Shown: positions 54,562 through 62,423 of the stretch, one piece after another
Layout of the letters: each line of letters begins with the position of its first letter
Position numbering within the stretch: the first letter of the stretch is position 1
Assembly: GCF_000282115.1 (NCBI RefSeq)
Contig: NZ_AKJY01000106.1
Location: 1 to 62,423, forward strand
Origin: Chryseobacterium populi
GTDB lineage: Bacteria > Bacteroidota > Bacteroidia > Flavobacteriales > Weeksellaceae
DNA length: 62,423 nucleotides
Reading direction: 5' to 3'
Translations under genes and position numbers: made by a program
Notes under the pieces: model-generated
Databases searched by the model: none
What the model saw: only the letters and a program-made list of their open reading frames with translations
What the model was told of the DNA's origin: nothing

Positions 54562-55299
54562 ATGAAAAAAACAATTGCCCTTGCAACTCTTTTAAGTCTG
54601 GTATCATGTACCGATGAGGTATTGCAGTCTTACGATAAATCACAAAAGCCGGCAGAGATCAATATCAAGGGATATTCAAAACCGGATGTATTGCAGATAA
54701 GGCTTAACGGCCAGCCTGTGAGTATCAACGGAAGCACTTCCTATACCAATAATATAGAAACTAAATTAAGTTTCGTAGTAGATGAAGGAGAAACCGATGC
54801 ACTTGAAATCTACAACAATGAAAATGGAAAGCAAATTGCTAAATACAGCATCAATTATAACAATACGGATGAATATAAAAACCTGTATTTCTTTAATCTT
54901 CCCGGGATTTATTTACAAACTTATGCCGTGAAGCCTCAGGTCAATCTGGGAAAAGTGGGCTTCGAGCTGATCTTTCCGAACCTTGGTGAATATTCCGGCT
55001 CTTCATTGGAAGGAGTAAAAGGGATATTAAAAAGAGACAACGGAATGGTGCTCGCTGAATTTGATCATATCGGGAAGGATAATTTTTCAGCATTAAAAGT
55101 ATACAGCTTTTTCAGTGCAACAGCACCTGTTTACCTGGAACTCTATAAGCCCGGGACTACCGAACCTTATTTCGGAACACAAATCATTAAAGTAACCATA
55201 AAACAGGATATAGGTGCCAACATGATTGTCCTGCAGGAGAAGCTTGAAAATGGCATCACTGTGGTAAAAGGTGATATTGATGTAGCGGATTATCTGTAA
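54562..55299 (+). CDS. Lipoprotein of unknown function in the receptor locus
   Basis: A 245-residue lipoprotein; signal MKKTIALATLLSLVSC gives lipidated Cys16. The mature chain is beta-rich (AEINIKGYSKPDVLQIRLNG, KLSFVVDEGETDALEIYNNE) and looks like an Ig-type or carbohydrate-binding fold; I do not recognise a family. ATG 54562 is preferred to TTG 54556. It lies 5 bp before the S41 protease gene, so the two are cotranscribed and probably act together at the outer membrane. Confidence 0.78.
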   Translation: MKKTIALATLLSLVSCTDEVLQSYDKSQKPAEINIKGYSKPDVLQIRLNGQPVSINGSTSYTNNIETKLSFVVDEGETDALEIYNNENGKQIAKYSINYNNTDEYKNLYFFNLPGIYLQTYAVKPQVNLGKVGFELIFPNLGEYSGSSLEGVKGILKRDNGMVLAEFDHIGKDNFSALKVYSFFSATAPVYLELYKPGTTEPYFGTQIIKVTIKQDIGANMIVLQEKLENGITVVKGDIDVADYL

Positions 55300-55304
55300 A
55301 ATAA

Positions 55305-56666
55305 ATGAAAATGCTCATGAGTAGATTTTTTAAATTTCATTTGCTGGTGTTATGGTTTTTATGTTCAGGATCCATAATTTCCTGTAACAGGGAAGATGAT
55401 TCTGTTCCTGATTTCCCTGAAGGAAGTGTGGAATCTGTGAATGTATGGATACAGGATAACATGAAGCGTTATTATTACTGGGCAGGTCAGATGCCTTCCA
55501 AGCCGGATTACCATCTTCCGTCCCAAAAGTTTTTCGCAAGTCTTTTATCTCAGAATGACCGCTTTTCTTCCATTGTGAATACAGAAGATTCCTCAACCTA
55601 TCTGCGTACTGTCCGTAATATGTACGGGTTTGATTATGCCGTGCTTCAGCTTGGAAACGGGCAGGTAACTGCGGTTGTCAAACTGGTATTACAGAATTCA
55701 CCTGCTCAGAATGCCGGCCTGTACCGCGGAATGATCATAAAAAAGATCAACGGAAGCCTGGTAACAGCAGCCAATGCAGAAATCCTTGTCAATTCTATTC
55801 CGGACAAAACAACCCTTGACCTTACCGTTGGTGATTGGGAAAACGGTAATATTACCAATGAAAAAGATATTACGGTGTATTATGGCTTTTCTTTTGATCA
55901 GCCGGTACTTTCCAAAGTTTTTGAACAGAATGGTAAAAAGACCGGCTATCTCTATATCTATGACTTCCCCGACGGAATGTCCCATACGCTCAATCAGAAA
56001 TTTTCCGAGTTCAAAGCCCAGGGAGTACAGGAGCTTGTTCTTGATCTCAGGTATAATTACGGCGGATCTGTGGCTTCAGCTGCTGCATTGTGCTCATTAA
56101 TCCCTTCAGGAGTATCTTCCGGTTCACTGTTTATTGCCTATAAAGGAAACAAAAATGGCGGTGAAGTTAAAAAGACTTTTGCCGAACAGATCGCTTATGA
56201 TTCCAACGCTCTTGGTTTCAATGTCCTGCATGTCAATACCCTGAATTTAAACAGAGTGTTTATCCTCACTTCCGGAAGTACGGCATCAGCCTCAGAAATT
56301 GTGGTCAATAATCTCAAACCATATTTGCAGGTAATTCAGGTGGGTGGAACTACTTTAGGAAAAGATATGGCCGGATTTCCCATTGTTGATGAGCGTAAAC
56401 CCCGTAAAATATCCTGGGAAATCCATCCGGTAATTTATAAAGTTTATAATGCCGACGGAGAAGGAGAATACAGCAATGGAATCTCGCCTCAGAATCCTGT
56501 TAATGAATACGCTTCACTTCCATTGAAACAGCTTGGAGAATCTGACGAAACCCTGTTGAAATCTGTTTTAAATAAAATTTATTTGAAATCTGTTCAGGAA
56601 ACTCCGGATAATGCCGTAAAAGTGATTCTGGAAAGTGAAAGACCATTTTTCCGGGGAAAACATTAG
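55305..56666 (+). CDS. S41-family (C-terminal-processing type) serine protease, lipoprotein
   Basis: A 453-residue lipoprotein protease. The signal ends at SIISC (Cys27). A helical N-terminal cap (DNMKRYYYWAGQMP) is followed by a PDZ domain (about 112-190; VLQNSPAQNAGLYRGMIIKK) and the S41 domain: DLRYNYGGSVASAA, the nucleophile in LTSGSTASASEIVV (Ser328 likely) and the general-base lysine in GGTTLGKDMAG (K353). S41 proteases cut unfolded or signalling proteins; Prc cuts FecR-type regulators in Pseudomonas, so a role in receiving the signal of this locus is conceivable. It could as well digest imported peptides. Confidence 0.92.
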   Translation: MKMLMSRFFKFHLLVLWFLCSGSIISCNREDDSVPDFPEGSVESVNVWIQDNMKRYYYWAGQMPSKPDYHLPSQKFFASLLSQNDRFSSIVNTEDSSTYLRTVRNMYGFDYAVLQLGNGQVTAVVKLVLQNSPAQNAGLYRGMIIKKINGSLVTAANAEILVNSIPDKTTLDLTVGDWENGNITNEKDITVYYGFSFDQPVLSKVFEQNGKKTGYLYIYDFPDGMSHTLNQKFSEFKAQGVQELVLDLRYNYGGSVASAAALCSLIPSGVSSGSLFIAYKGNKNGGEVKKTFAEQIAYDSNALGFNVLHVNTLNLNRVFILTSGSTASASEIVVNNLKPYLQVIQVGGTTLGKDMAGFPIVDERKPRKISWEIHPVIYKVYNADGEGEYSNGISPQNPVNEYASLPLKQLGESDETLLKSVLNKIYLKSVQETPDNAVKVILESERPFFRGKH

Positions 56667-56699
56667 TCAAAGTATAACCTAATTAAAGTCAAATTAGCC

Positions 56700-56978
56700 A
56701 TGCAGGGAATAGAGCCGAAAATACATCAGGAAGTGATGAGAAGGATGAATGATTTAGAACAATTATTAAAAGAATCACCGGATCAAAACCAGGCTTTTAA
56801 TGAAGATGTTTCTGCAATGAATGCCGAATTAACCTATCTCTACGAAGATTATCTCACCACCAAAAAGAAGCTGGAAAACTGCATAAAACTTTACCGGTCA
56901 CGGCACATCGAGATCCGGAAACAGTTAACCCAGAATATCCGGAAATTGAGACGGGAAACAGTTCTTCAGAATAAATAA
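56700..56978 (+). CDS. Small helical (coiled-coil) protein, function unknown
   Basis: A 92-residue soluble protein, nearly all helix, with heptad-like patterning (EVMRRMNDLEQLLKE, LYEDYLTTKKKLENCIKLYR) and a basic C-terminus (RSRHIEIRKQLTQNIRKLRR). No signal peptide. It is 33 bp after the S41 gene on the same strand and may be the last gene of the locus. Confidence 0.65.
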   Translation: MQGIEPKIHQEVMRRMNDLEQLLKESPDQNQAFNEDVSAMNAELTYLYEDYLTTKKKLENCIKLYRSRHIEIRKQLTQNIRKLRRETVLQNK

Positions 56979-57260
56979 ATTTTAGTAGATATATACTATT
57001 TTACACTTATTGTTTCTGGTTTCTTTCAACGATTGGTTTATATCACAAAGAAAATGATGAATCGGACATAGTAGATGGGCAAAGTTTTTTAATCGATAAA
57101 ATAGATTTTCAAAAGAATGCTTCATAGCTGCTTTTCTTAAAATATAGCAGTCGGATTTTAAAAGCTTTGTGTTAATAAAAAAATGATGAGTGTAAAGTAA
57201 TAGTTACCTAAATTGTAATATAATAACATCAAAATTCAGTTGCTCCGGTTTTGTGTTGAA

Positions 57261-57686
57261 TTACAGTTCTTGTTCAACCCTATCCCGTATTGCTGCTTCA
57301 AGTATTGGGATGCTGATATCTTTTAAAGCTTTGAACTTAATACAATATCCGGTCACGCTTGCCTTGCCTATTTTTTCTCCATAGGTTCTGGCTAAGAAGG
57401 TTTTGTCGTCAATACCAGGGATATAAACCGAGATTCCAGTGGTGTTTGCGCTGAGGCCGACCTGATAAAATTCTCTGCTGCTTCCATCGGCATATGGCAG
57501 GGTTTGAAATCCATATCCTATATTAGGGTTTGAAACCGTTTTATTTTCACTGTTTTTACCATTCAGGAACCATAATTTACATTCCGGCATTATTTCAAGA
57601 ATGATGCGATGCAACGCCTGCATATCGCTGCGTTTTTGTTCAGGCTGGCTTGTAATATAGTCTGTGATTTGTTCTTCTATACTCAT
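57261..57686 (-). CDS. DUF1801-domain protein (YdhG-like)
   Basis: A 141-residue protein. The pattern EEQITDYITSQPEQKRSDMQ, then LHRIILEIMPECKLWFLNG and YGFQTLPYADGSSREFYQVG fits the DUF1801 (iron chaperone/YdhG-like) family. ATG 57686 is the start. It lies in a gene-poor stretch; a 280-bp gap to the coiled-coil gene contains no clear feature. Confidence 0.8.
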   Translation of the reverse strand: MSIEEQITDYITSQPEQKRSDMQALHRIILEIMPECKLWFLNGKNSENKTVSNPNIGYGFQTLPYADGSSREFYQVGLSANTTGISVYIPGIDDKTFLARTYGEKIGKASVTGYCIKFKALKDISIPILEAAIRDRVEQEL

Positions 57687-57809
57687 TAAAGTTATAGGTT
57701 TTATAAGCTGGCAGTAGTTAATTTTATATATTCAAACTCTTTCGGGTCTTAGTCTATATAAGATCGTATGCTGCTGATTAATTATCTGTCATACTAAGGT
57801 GTATTGTGT

Positions 57810-58037
57810 TTAAAATACTTTAGCCTCTTCTCGGTCCGTTATGACAATAAAACTGTTTTTTAGAAGATCTGAAGGATATATAAACTGATCTCCATTTTCT
57901 CCTTTAACTACAATTGCAGGCTGCTCATCGTTCAGGCATCTGTCCAGTTGTTCTTGCATTTCATTAAGCTTTCCATCTTCAATATCAAGGTTATAAGTTC
58001 CTGTAACGTGTTTGATTTTTACAATTTTTCTGTTCAT
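57810..58037 (-). CDS. Small hypothetical protein
   Basis: A 75-residue soluble protein starting MNRKIVKIKHVTGTYNLD at ATG 58037 (a TTG at 58058 would add seven Lys-rich residues). The motif EMQEQLDRCLNDEQPAIVVK and QFIYPSDLLKNSFIVITDRE suggest a small alpha/beta fold. Function unknown; codon use looks ordinary. Confidence 0.55.
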   Translation of the reverse strand: MNRKIVKIKHVTGTYNLDIEDGKLNEMQEQLDRCLNDEQPAIVVKGENGDQFIYPSDLLKNSFIVITDREEAKVF

Positions 58038-58296
58038 AATAATTTTTTTTTTATGCAATCTAAATATAGTTCTTTTTACTGATTGGGTTTTGATTTTCTT
58101 TTACTCAGGTTATGACTTGTTTTGGTTTTGAATGATTTACTAATATATGGTTATTACGTTGAACATTTGTATGGATTTTTGGAGAGAAAATTGAAATTAT
58201 TTTATTTTTATATCTTATTATTGTGATTTAAATTATTTTTGATACTTTTAGCGCTTTAAAATAAAAAAATGACCAAAAATTTGTATCTTAACTTTA

Positions 58297-58986
58297 ATGC
58301 TAAGCTTAGTATTTATTGTTTTTTCCTGTGAAAGAAGCAATGATGTTGCAGAAAATGCAAGTTCTAAAATTGAAAAATCTTTTTTAAATGCGAGAGTAGC
58401 TGGTGAAAAAAGTGAAATTATTCATCCTCTATTTATGTATGGAGTTGAGACTTATGAAATCACAGAAAGTGGTATTCTAAATTTTAAAACATATCGCGAT
58501 TTTCATGTTAATAATGATAAGGGTAATATCAACGACTACAAATTTGTATTAGATGAAAATGATGTTTTACATTTAAATGATAATTCTACCATTAAAATCG
58601 AAGATGGCGTAATAAAGATTACAACACCGGCAGAAGAATTAAAAATTGATGAAAACTTTGATTTTCAAAAGTTGAATGTAGAAACAAGACTGTTGTTTAC
58701 CGTTTTTTCTGACATTATTGCGACTGATGACTCTAAAGATACTTTTTCTAATTATTCAGCAAGATTTGCGGGTGGCAGTGCTCCTTGTCCTTGGTATAAC
58801 ACCTATTATTTAAGTGGATGGGGTTATACACCAAGTGCTGCTTGGTCAGATTATAATTACAATGCTATTCATAATCCACTAACCGGATGTACAGCGATTG
58901 GAAATCCACATCTTTCTCAACATACAATTAATTTAGTTCTTATTGAGATAAGTTATTATCAAGTCGATCGTGCTTACTGCTGTTAA
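58297..58986 (+). CDS. Putative lipoprotein with Cys-Cys C-terminus
   Basis: A 229-residue protein. From ATG 58297 the first residues MLSLVFIVFSCE lack the positive charges of a signal peptide; an ATG at 58269 in another frame supplies MTKNLYLN, and removing one T from TTT near 58293 would give a perfect lipoprotein signal (see finding). The middle is polar and beta-rich. The end has APCPWYNTYYLSGWGYTP, an internal Cys in PLTGCTAIG and a final AYCC, so four Cys cluster near the C-terminus. I do not recognise a family. Confidence 0.65.
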   Translation: MLSLVFIVFSCERSNDVAENASSKIEKSFLNARVAGEKSEIIHPLFMYGVETYEITESGILNFKTYRDFHVNNDKGNINDYKFVLDENDVLHLNDNSTIKIEDGVIKITTPAEELKIDENFDFQKLNVETRLLFTVFSDIIATDDSKDTFSNYSARFAGGSAPCPWYNTYYLSGWGYTPSAAWSDYNYNAIHNPLTGCTAIGNPHLSQHTINLVLIEISYYQVDRAYCC

Positions 58987-59009
58987 CTAAACTATAAATA
59001 ATATATATT

Positions 59010-59204
59010 ATGAATTACTCTGTGGGACCTTTTAATTTATTAATGCTAATAAGTATATTGTGTATATTATATGTATGTGGGATCTATTTTATCATGAAAA
59101 AAAAGCTAGGAATTGAAGCTGTTTTATTAATGATATTTTTCCCTTTTATCGGCTCGATAGGAATAATTATTTATTCTCTTTTTGGTGCAAAAGGAAACAA
59201 GTAG
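59010..59204 (+). CDS. Small PLDc_N-like two-helix membrane protein
   Basis: A 64-residue protein with two transmembrane helices: LLMLISILCILYVCGIYFIM, then a short KKK loop and AVLLMIFFPFIGSIGIIIYS before LFGAKG. The second helix with PFIGSIGIIIYSLFG matches the N-terminal membrane segment of cardiolipin-synthase-like proteins (PLDc_N), which also occurs alone, at times as an immunity protein. It follows the Cys-Cys lipoprotein gene by 23 bp. The role is unknown. Confidence 0.75.
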   Translation: MNYSVGPFNLLMLISILCILYVCGIYFIMKKKLGIEAVLLMIFFPFIGSIGIIIYSLFGAKGNK

Positions 59205-59334
59205 AATTTAACACATTGTGTTAATCTTTATTATAAATTATAATAGTTATATTCTAAAAACTCAGATATAACTTTGGGTACAAAGCAAAAAAGAGAAAAT
59301 GTAATTATTTACAAATTCTCTTTAGCTTAAAAAG

Positions 59335-59733
59335 TGGAGTTGGAGGGATTCGAACCCTCGTCCAAACAAGCAATACATAAGCTTTCTACATGCTTATTCT
59401 ACTATTGGTTTTCGACGGGAAGCAGAGAGCAGACGCCCAACTTCCAGCTTATCTTCTGAGGTTTTCGAGTTTCAGCCGAAGCATCTGAAACCTTATTTCC
59501 GCATTCCTATATCCCAGGATCAAACGCCGCAGAACAGAGCATTTGTGGGATATCTTGCTTCCCTACTGAAATCTTCGGGAAAACGCTTGATCTACTATAC
59601 TTCGATATTAAGCTGCAAGAGCGAACTCTTCGTTGCCAGTTAAAATTTTGTAGCAAGGGATTATAGAGATCGCGCTACGGTTCTCTGCATGCTTACTTAC
59701 CCATTGGTCTTGCTGTCGAAACCAGTCAACCCC
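59335..59733 (-). ncRNA. ssrA: Transfer-messenger RNA
   Basis: About 399 nt. The 5' end is GGGGTTGACTGGTTTCGACA (from 59733) and the 3' part carries a T-arm GGAGGGATTCGAACCCTCG-type sequence (complement of 59341-59360), with acceptor stem GGGGTTG/CAACTCC closing perfectly (one G-U pair). The tag frame starts at GGC 59637 and ends with TAA at 59610-59608: GNEEFALAA. The hydrophobic ALAA end targets tagged proteins to proteases. The CCA end is not encoded (the next bases read CTT). It rescues stalled ribosomes together with SmpB. A -7 box lies 17 bp upstream. Confidence 0.96.
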
Positions 59734-59749
59734 ATAAATAAAGTGAATG

Positions 59750-59757
59750 CAAAGATA
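59750..59757 (-). promoter_or_regulatory. -7 box TATCTTTG of ssrA
   Basis: Exact TAnnTTTG on the minus strand, 17 bases before the tmRNA 5' end. Confidence 0.5.
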
Positions 59758-59851
59758 GAATTTTTTGTTTAAATATTCTTAACGTTGGCTATAGCTTTTT
59801 TAAATAACAATCTTATTGCCGTATTTATGATCACGATCATAAGCAAAATAA

Positions 59852-59881
59852 TAACTGCCGGCAGTATCAAGCCGGCAGTTA
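59852..59881 (-). terminator. Terminator after the large T9SS protein gene
   Basis: A perfect 11-bp stem TAACTGCCGGC/GCCGGCAGTTA (59852-59862 with 59871-59881), followed on the minus strand by a T-rich stretch. Confidence 0.85.
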
Positions 59882-59888
59882 TAAAGTT

Positions 59889-62423
59889 TTAGTCCCTGTT
59901 TTTTAATAAAATCCAACCGGATAAATGGACAGGTTTTTTACTGATTCGGTCTTCCCAAGACAATTTATACCAATAAGTACCAGTAGGGGCGAGGTTTCCA
60001 AGATGTTTTCCATCCCATTTCGGATTCTTTGAGCTGGCATTGAAGACGACTTTCCCATATCTGTCAAAAATATTTCCTTCAAAATTTCCGAATTTATTGA
60101 TCTCACTGAAATCTATATAATCATTTTTACCATCATGATTTGGAGTTATAACGTTTGGCATGAAGAAAGTATAATATATTGCTTCAGAATAGCAGGTCAT
60201 TCCCCGGTTTCTCACCTGAATGGAATATAGGGTATTACTGAAAACATGATAGAAAGTATTGGAAGGTTGCCAGGTTACTCCACCATCAATAGAATATTCC
60301 ATAGGTAAGATTCCGTTATTTTTTGCAATGATCACTAAAGTGTTATTCTTATAGTGAATTTCCAGAATTTCCGGTGTCACAAGATACCCTACTGTTGCCG
60401 TGAAAGTTTTTGAACAAGCTCCGTTATTTATAGTGACCGTATAAGTTCCCGCAAGTTCTGTAGTGATGGTTTGGGTGGTCGCTCCGGTACTCCAGGTATA
60501 AGTGTAATTAGGGCCACTACCTGCATCCAGAACAGCTTTATCTCCTTTACAAATTTCAATATCATGAAGTGGAGAAACTATTTCAGGAACTACATTAATG
60601 GTTATAGTAGCAGGGGTTGAAGCCGGGCATCCATTAGCTCCGATTCCTGTTACGGTATAAGTCGTTGTGGTAGTCGGAGAAACGATTTGGGTATTTCCGG
60701 TTCCGGGCAATCCCGTCCATGTATAGGAAGTTGCGCCCGATGCTGTCAGGGTTACAGACTGCCCTGGACAGATAGTAAGAGCAGAGGCGGTAACGGATAT
60801 GGTAGGAGGTGTTGTATTTTTTATAACTGTTACTGATGCCTGATTTGTGCATCCTAAAGGAGTACTGGTAATGGTAAGTGTATAGGTACCATTGTTGTCC
60901 ACAACAGGGGTTAGCGTATTGGCTCCTGAAACAATATTCCCACCGCCTGTTGCTGTCCATAAAAATGTGGCTCCCGGCTGATATACAGAAGCGGTTGCAT
61001 CTAAAGTCACCTGCGAATTGGTACAGGTGATCTCTGCGGGCTGTGCAATATTAACTACAATAGCCGGGTCTACTGCTACGGTTACAGACTTTTGATACTG
61101 ACATCCGGCAGGGGTTGTTACGGTTACTGTATGAGTTCCCGGAGTTGTAACGGTATTTACAGCTCCGTTTGTACCATTTGACCATGAATAGGTATTTCCT
61201 GTTCCTACAGATGTAGCGGTTAGTACGGTTGAGGATCCCTGACAGAAAAACAGATTTCCTGTAATCTGAACATCCGGATCACTTTCCGCTGTTATGGTAA
61301 TGGATGCCGGGCTACTCGTACAGTTTCCTGTGGAATTCGTCAGGGTGTAGGTTCCTGGTGTTGTTACTGTAATGGATGGTGTCGTTGCTCCGGTAGACCA
61401 TGTATTTCCTGTTGTTTGACTGGATGTTAATGTCACACTGCCACCATAACAGATTGTTGTTGAAGGGCTGGTAATAGTTGGTGTTGAAGTCTGCGTTACA
61501 TTCAGTTGTAATTCAGCAATTTTGAAGCAGGTGTTTGTACTTACTCTTACATAAACTGTTGCATTTCCGGAGGTGTATGCTGTAGGAGTAGCGATTGTAC
61601 TTGCATTTCCTGCTATTGCATCTGCCTGGTTTATATAATAAGCAAAAGTGGTTCCTGGAGTTGTACTGATGCTTGGCTGTGCTGAGGTAAGATTAAAAGT
61701 AGCAGTCGTACTATTGGAACATTCGTTTAAACTTGCATTCTGAACAACAGGCACAGCGCCTTGTGTTACCGCCACTGATTCCTGATACTGGCATCCTGCC
61801 GGAGTTTCCACCGTAACAGTATACGTTCCCGGAGCTGAAACCGAAATCGTATTTCCAGTTGTACCATTTGACCATGAATAGGTATTTCCTGTTCCTGTAG
61901 ACGTAGCTGTAAGTTGGGTTGGAGATTCACATAAAACCAGGTTTCCAGTGATCTGAACATCCGGATCACTTTCCGCTGTTATCGTAATGGATGCAGGGTT
62001 ACTTGTACAATTTCCTGTGGAATTTGTCAGGGTATAGGTTCCGGGTGTTGTTACTGTAATGGATGGTGTCGTTGCTCCGGTAGACCATGTATTACCGGTA
62101 GGTTGGCTGGACGTTAATGTCACTCCGCTGCCTCCATAACAGATTGACGTTGAGGAACTGGTAATGGTTGGTGTTGAAGTTTGTGTTATATTTAATTGTA
62201 ACTCCACGACTTTAAAACAGGTTCCTACGGTTACTCTTACGTAGATTGTAACATTTCCGGAAGAATATGCTGTAGGAGTAGCAATTGTACTTGCGTTTCC
62301 TGCTATTGCATCTGCCTGGTTTGCATAATAGGCAAAAGTAGCTCCAGCAGTTGTACTGATGGCTGGTTGTGCTGAAGTAAGATCAAAGGTAGCAGTCGTA
62401 CTATTGGTACATTCGCTTAAACT
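59889..62423 (-). CDS. Large repetitive T9SS type B secreted protein (5' end outside the window)
   Basis: The 3' part of a long surface or adhesin-like protein; 844 codons lie in the window and the frame is open to the right edge, so the start is missing (a GTG at 62207 is just an internal codon). From the edge inwards: two tandem units of about 229 residues (TSAQPSISTT, YINQADAIAGNAST, TYTLTNSTGNCTS, SWSNGTTG), then Ig/PKD-like repeats (TVTGIGANGCPA, TITTELAGTYTV), and a C-terminal gliding-type (type B, CHU_C) sorting domain starting FFMPNVITPNHDGKNDYIDF and ending PVHLSGWILLKNRD. It should be exported by the type IX system to the cell surface. It may act in adhesion or gliding, which is inferred. 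Confidence 0.93.
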   Translation of the reverse strand, partial: SLSECTNSTTATFDLTSAQPAISTTAGATFAYYANQADAIAGNASTIATPTAYSSGNVTIYVRVTVGTCFKVVELQLNITQTSTPTITSSSTSICYGGSGVTLTSSQPTGNTWSTGATTPSITVTTPGTYTLTNSTGNCTSNPASITITAESDPDVQITGNLVLCESPTQLTATSTGTGNTYSWSNGTTGNTISVSAPGTYTVTVETPAGCQYQESVAVTQGAVPVVQNASLNECSNSTTATFNLTSAQPSISTTPGTTFAYYINQADAIAGNASTIATPTAYTSGNATVYVRVSTNTCFKIAELQLNVTQTSTPTITSPSTTICYGGSVTLTSSQTTGNTWSTGATTPSITVTTPGTYTLTNSTGNCTSSPASITITAESDPDVQITGNLFFCQGSSTVLTATSVGTGNTYSWSNGTNGAVNTVTTPGTHTVTVTTPAGCQYQKSVTVAVDPAIVVNIAQPAEITCTNSQVTLDATASVYQPGATFLWTATGGGNIVSGANTLTPVVDNNGTYTLTITSTPLGCTNQASVTVIKNTTPPTISVTASALTICPGQSVTLTASGATSYTWTGLPGTGNTQIVSPTTTTTYTVTGIGANGCPASTPATITINVVPEIVSPLHDIEICKGDKAVLDAGSGPNYTYTWSTGATTQTITTELAGTYTVTINNGACSKTFTATVGYLVTPEILEIHYKNNTLVIIAKNNGILPMEYSIDGGVTWQPSNTFYHVFSNTLYSIQVRNRGMTCYSEAIYYTFFMPNVITPNHDGKNDYIDFSEINKFGNFEGNIFDRYGKVVFNASSKNPKWDGKHLGNLAPTGTYWYKLSWEDRISKKPVHLSGWILLKNRD
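61050..62423 (-). repeat. Two tandem ~687-bp coding repeats
   Basis: Matching blocks such as CATCCGGATCACTTTCCGCT recur at 61271 and 61958, a 687-bp period that equals 229 codons. The copies are nearly identical at the DNA level over long stretches, and the array may continue beyond the window. Confidence 0.85.

Noticed and set aside
46522..56978. The locus as a classic polysaccharide utilisation locus
   Set aside because: No SusD-like gene and no glycoside hydrolase or lyase was found.
59335..59360. An isolated tRNA suggested by a T-arm-like sequence
   Set aside because: The acceptor partner lies nearly 400 bp away and an ALAA tag frame is between them, so it is tmRNA.
1..62423. Prophage, insertion sequences, CRISPR or restriction systems
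   Set aside because: No integrase, transposase, phage structural, Cas or restriction-modification gene, and no regular spacer array was seen.

Overview
This 62.4 kb window looks like chromosome of a low-GC member of the Bacteroidota, most likely a flavobacterium of the Chryseobacterium type (Weeksellaceae). That rests on four things: many -7 boxes of the Bacteroidota form TAnnTTTG; secreted proteins ending in type IX secretion (T9SS) sorting domains of both type A and type B; clade-typical small families (DUF2480, DUF6452/DUF6048, an IPExxxVDY-like protein, bTHX); and a one-subunit-anchor succinate dehydrogenase. The genus is inferred, not shown. No phage, insertion sequence, CRISPR array, rRNA or ordinary tRNA was seen.

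Layout. 1-4.8 kb: a short-chain dehydrogenase, a small lipoprotein and a bacterial end-joining pair, Ku and LigD. LigD is split into a phosphoesterase ORF and a ligase-polymerase ORF at a run of nine A. 5-8.8 kb: aspS, two paralogous exported ankyrin proteins and an XRE regulator/DUF2975 membrane pair. 9-15 kb: a MATE pump, the tiny bTHX ribosomal protein, DUF937 and DUF2480 proteins, lpxB and comEC. 15-20 kb: sdhCAB and a lipoprotein thioredoxin. 20-23.5 kb: a 23S rRNA methyltransferase with DUF6452 and DUF6048 partners. 23.5-32.2 kb: two secreted T9SS metalloproteases, one of 2150 residues with seven FnIII and five GEVED modules.

32.3-36 kb (minus strand): coaE, a metallo-beta-lactamase-fold hydrolase, a PaiB-like protein, ruvB and a lipoprotein. 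36-40 kb: hutI and hutG separated by two oppositely oriented palindromes, then an aldehyde dehydrogenase. 40-44 kb (minus): acpP-fabF-rnc-IPExxxVDY-pyk. 44.6-46.4 kb: a dehydrogenase and its AraC-type neighbour.

46.5-57 kb is the most distinctive block. A FecI-type sigma factor is divergent from a FecR-type anti-sigma factor, a STN-domain TonB-dependent receptor, a repeat-rich lipoprotein, a T9SS-secreted adhesin-like protein, a lipoprotein of unknown function, an S41 protease and a small helical protein. It reads as a cell-surface-signalling uptake system with its own secreted and proteolytic parts; the substrate cannot be told from sequence. 57-59.2 kb holds small proteins, including a lipoprotein ending in two cysteines followed by a two-helix membrane protein. 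The window ends with tmRNA (ssrA, tag GNEEFALAA) and the 3' part of a very repetitive type B T9SS protein that runs off the right edge.

Three genes show reading-frame puzzles at short homopolymers (ligD, the comEC start, and the signal peptide of the 58.3 kb lipoprotein). They may reflect biology or residual sequence errors.
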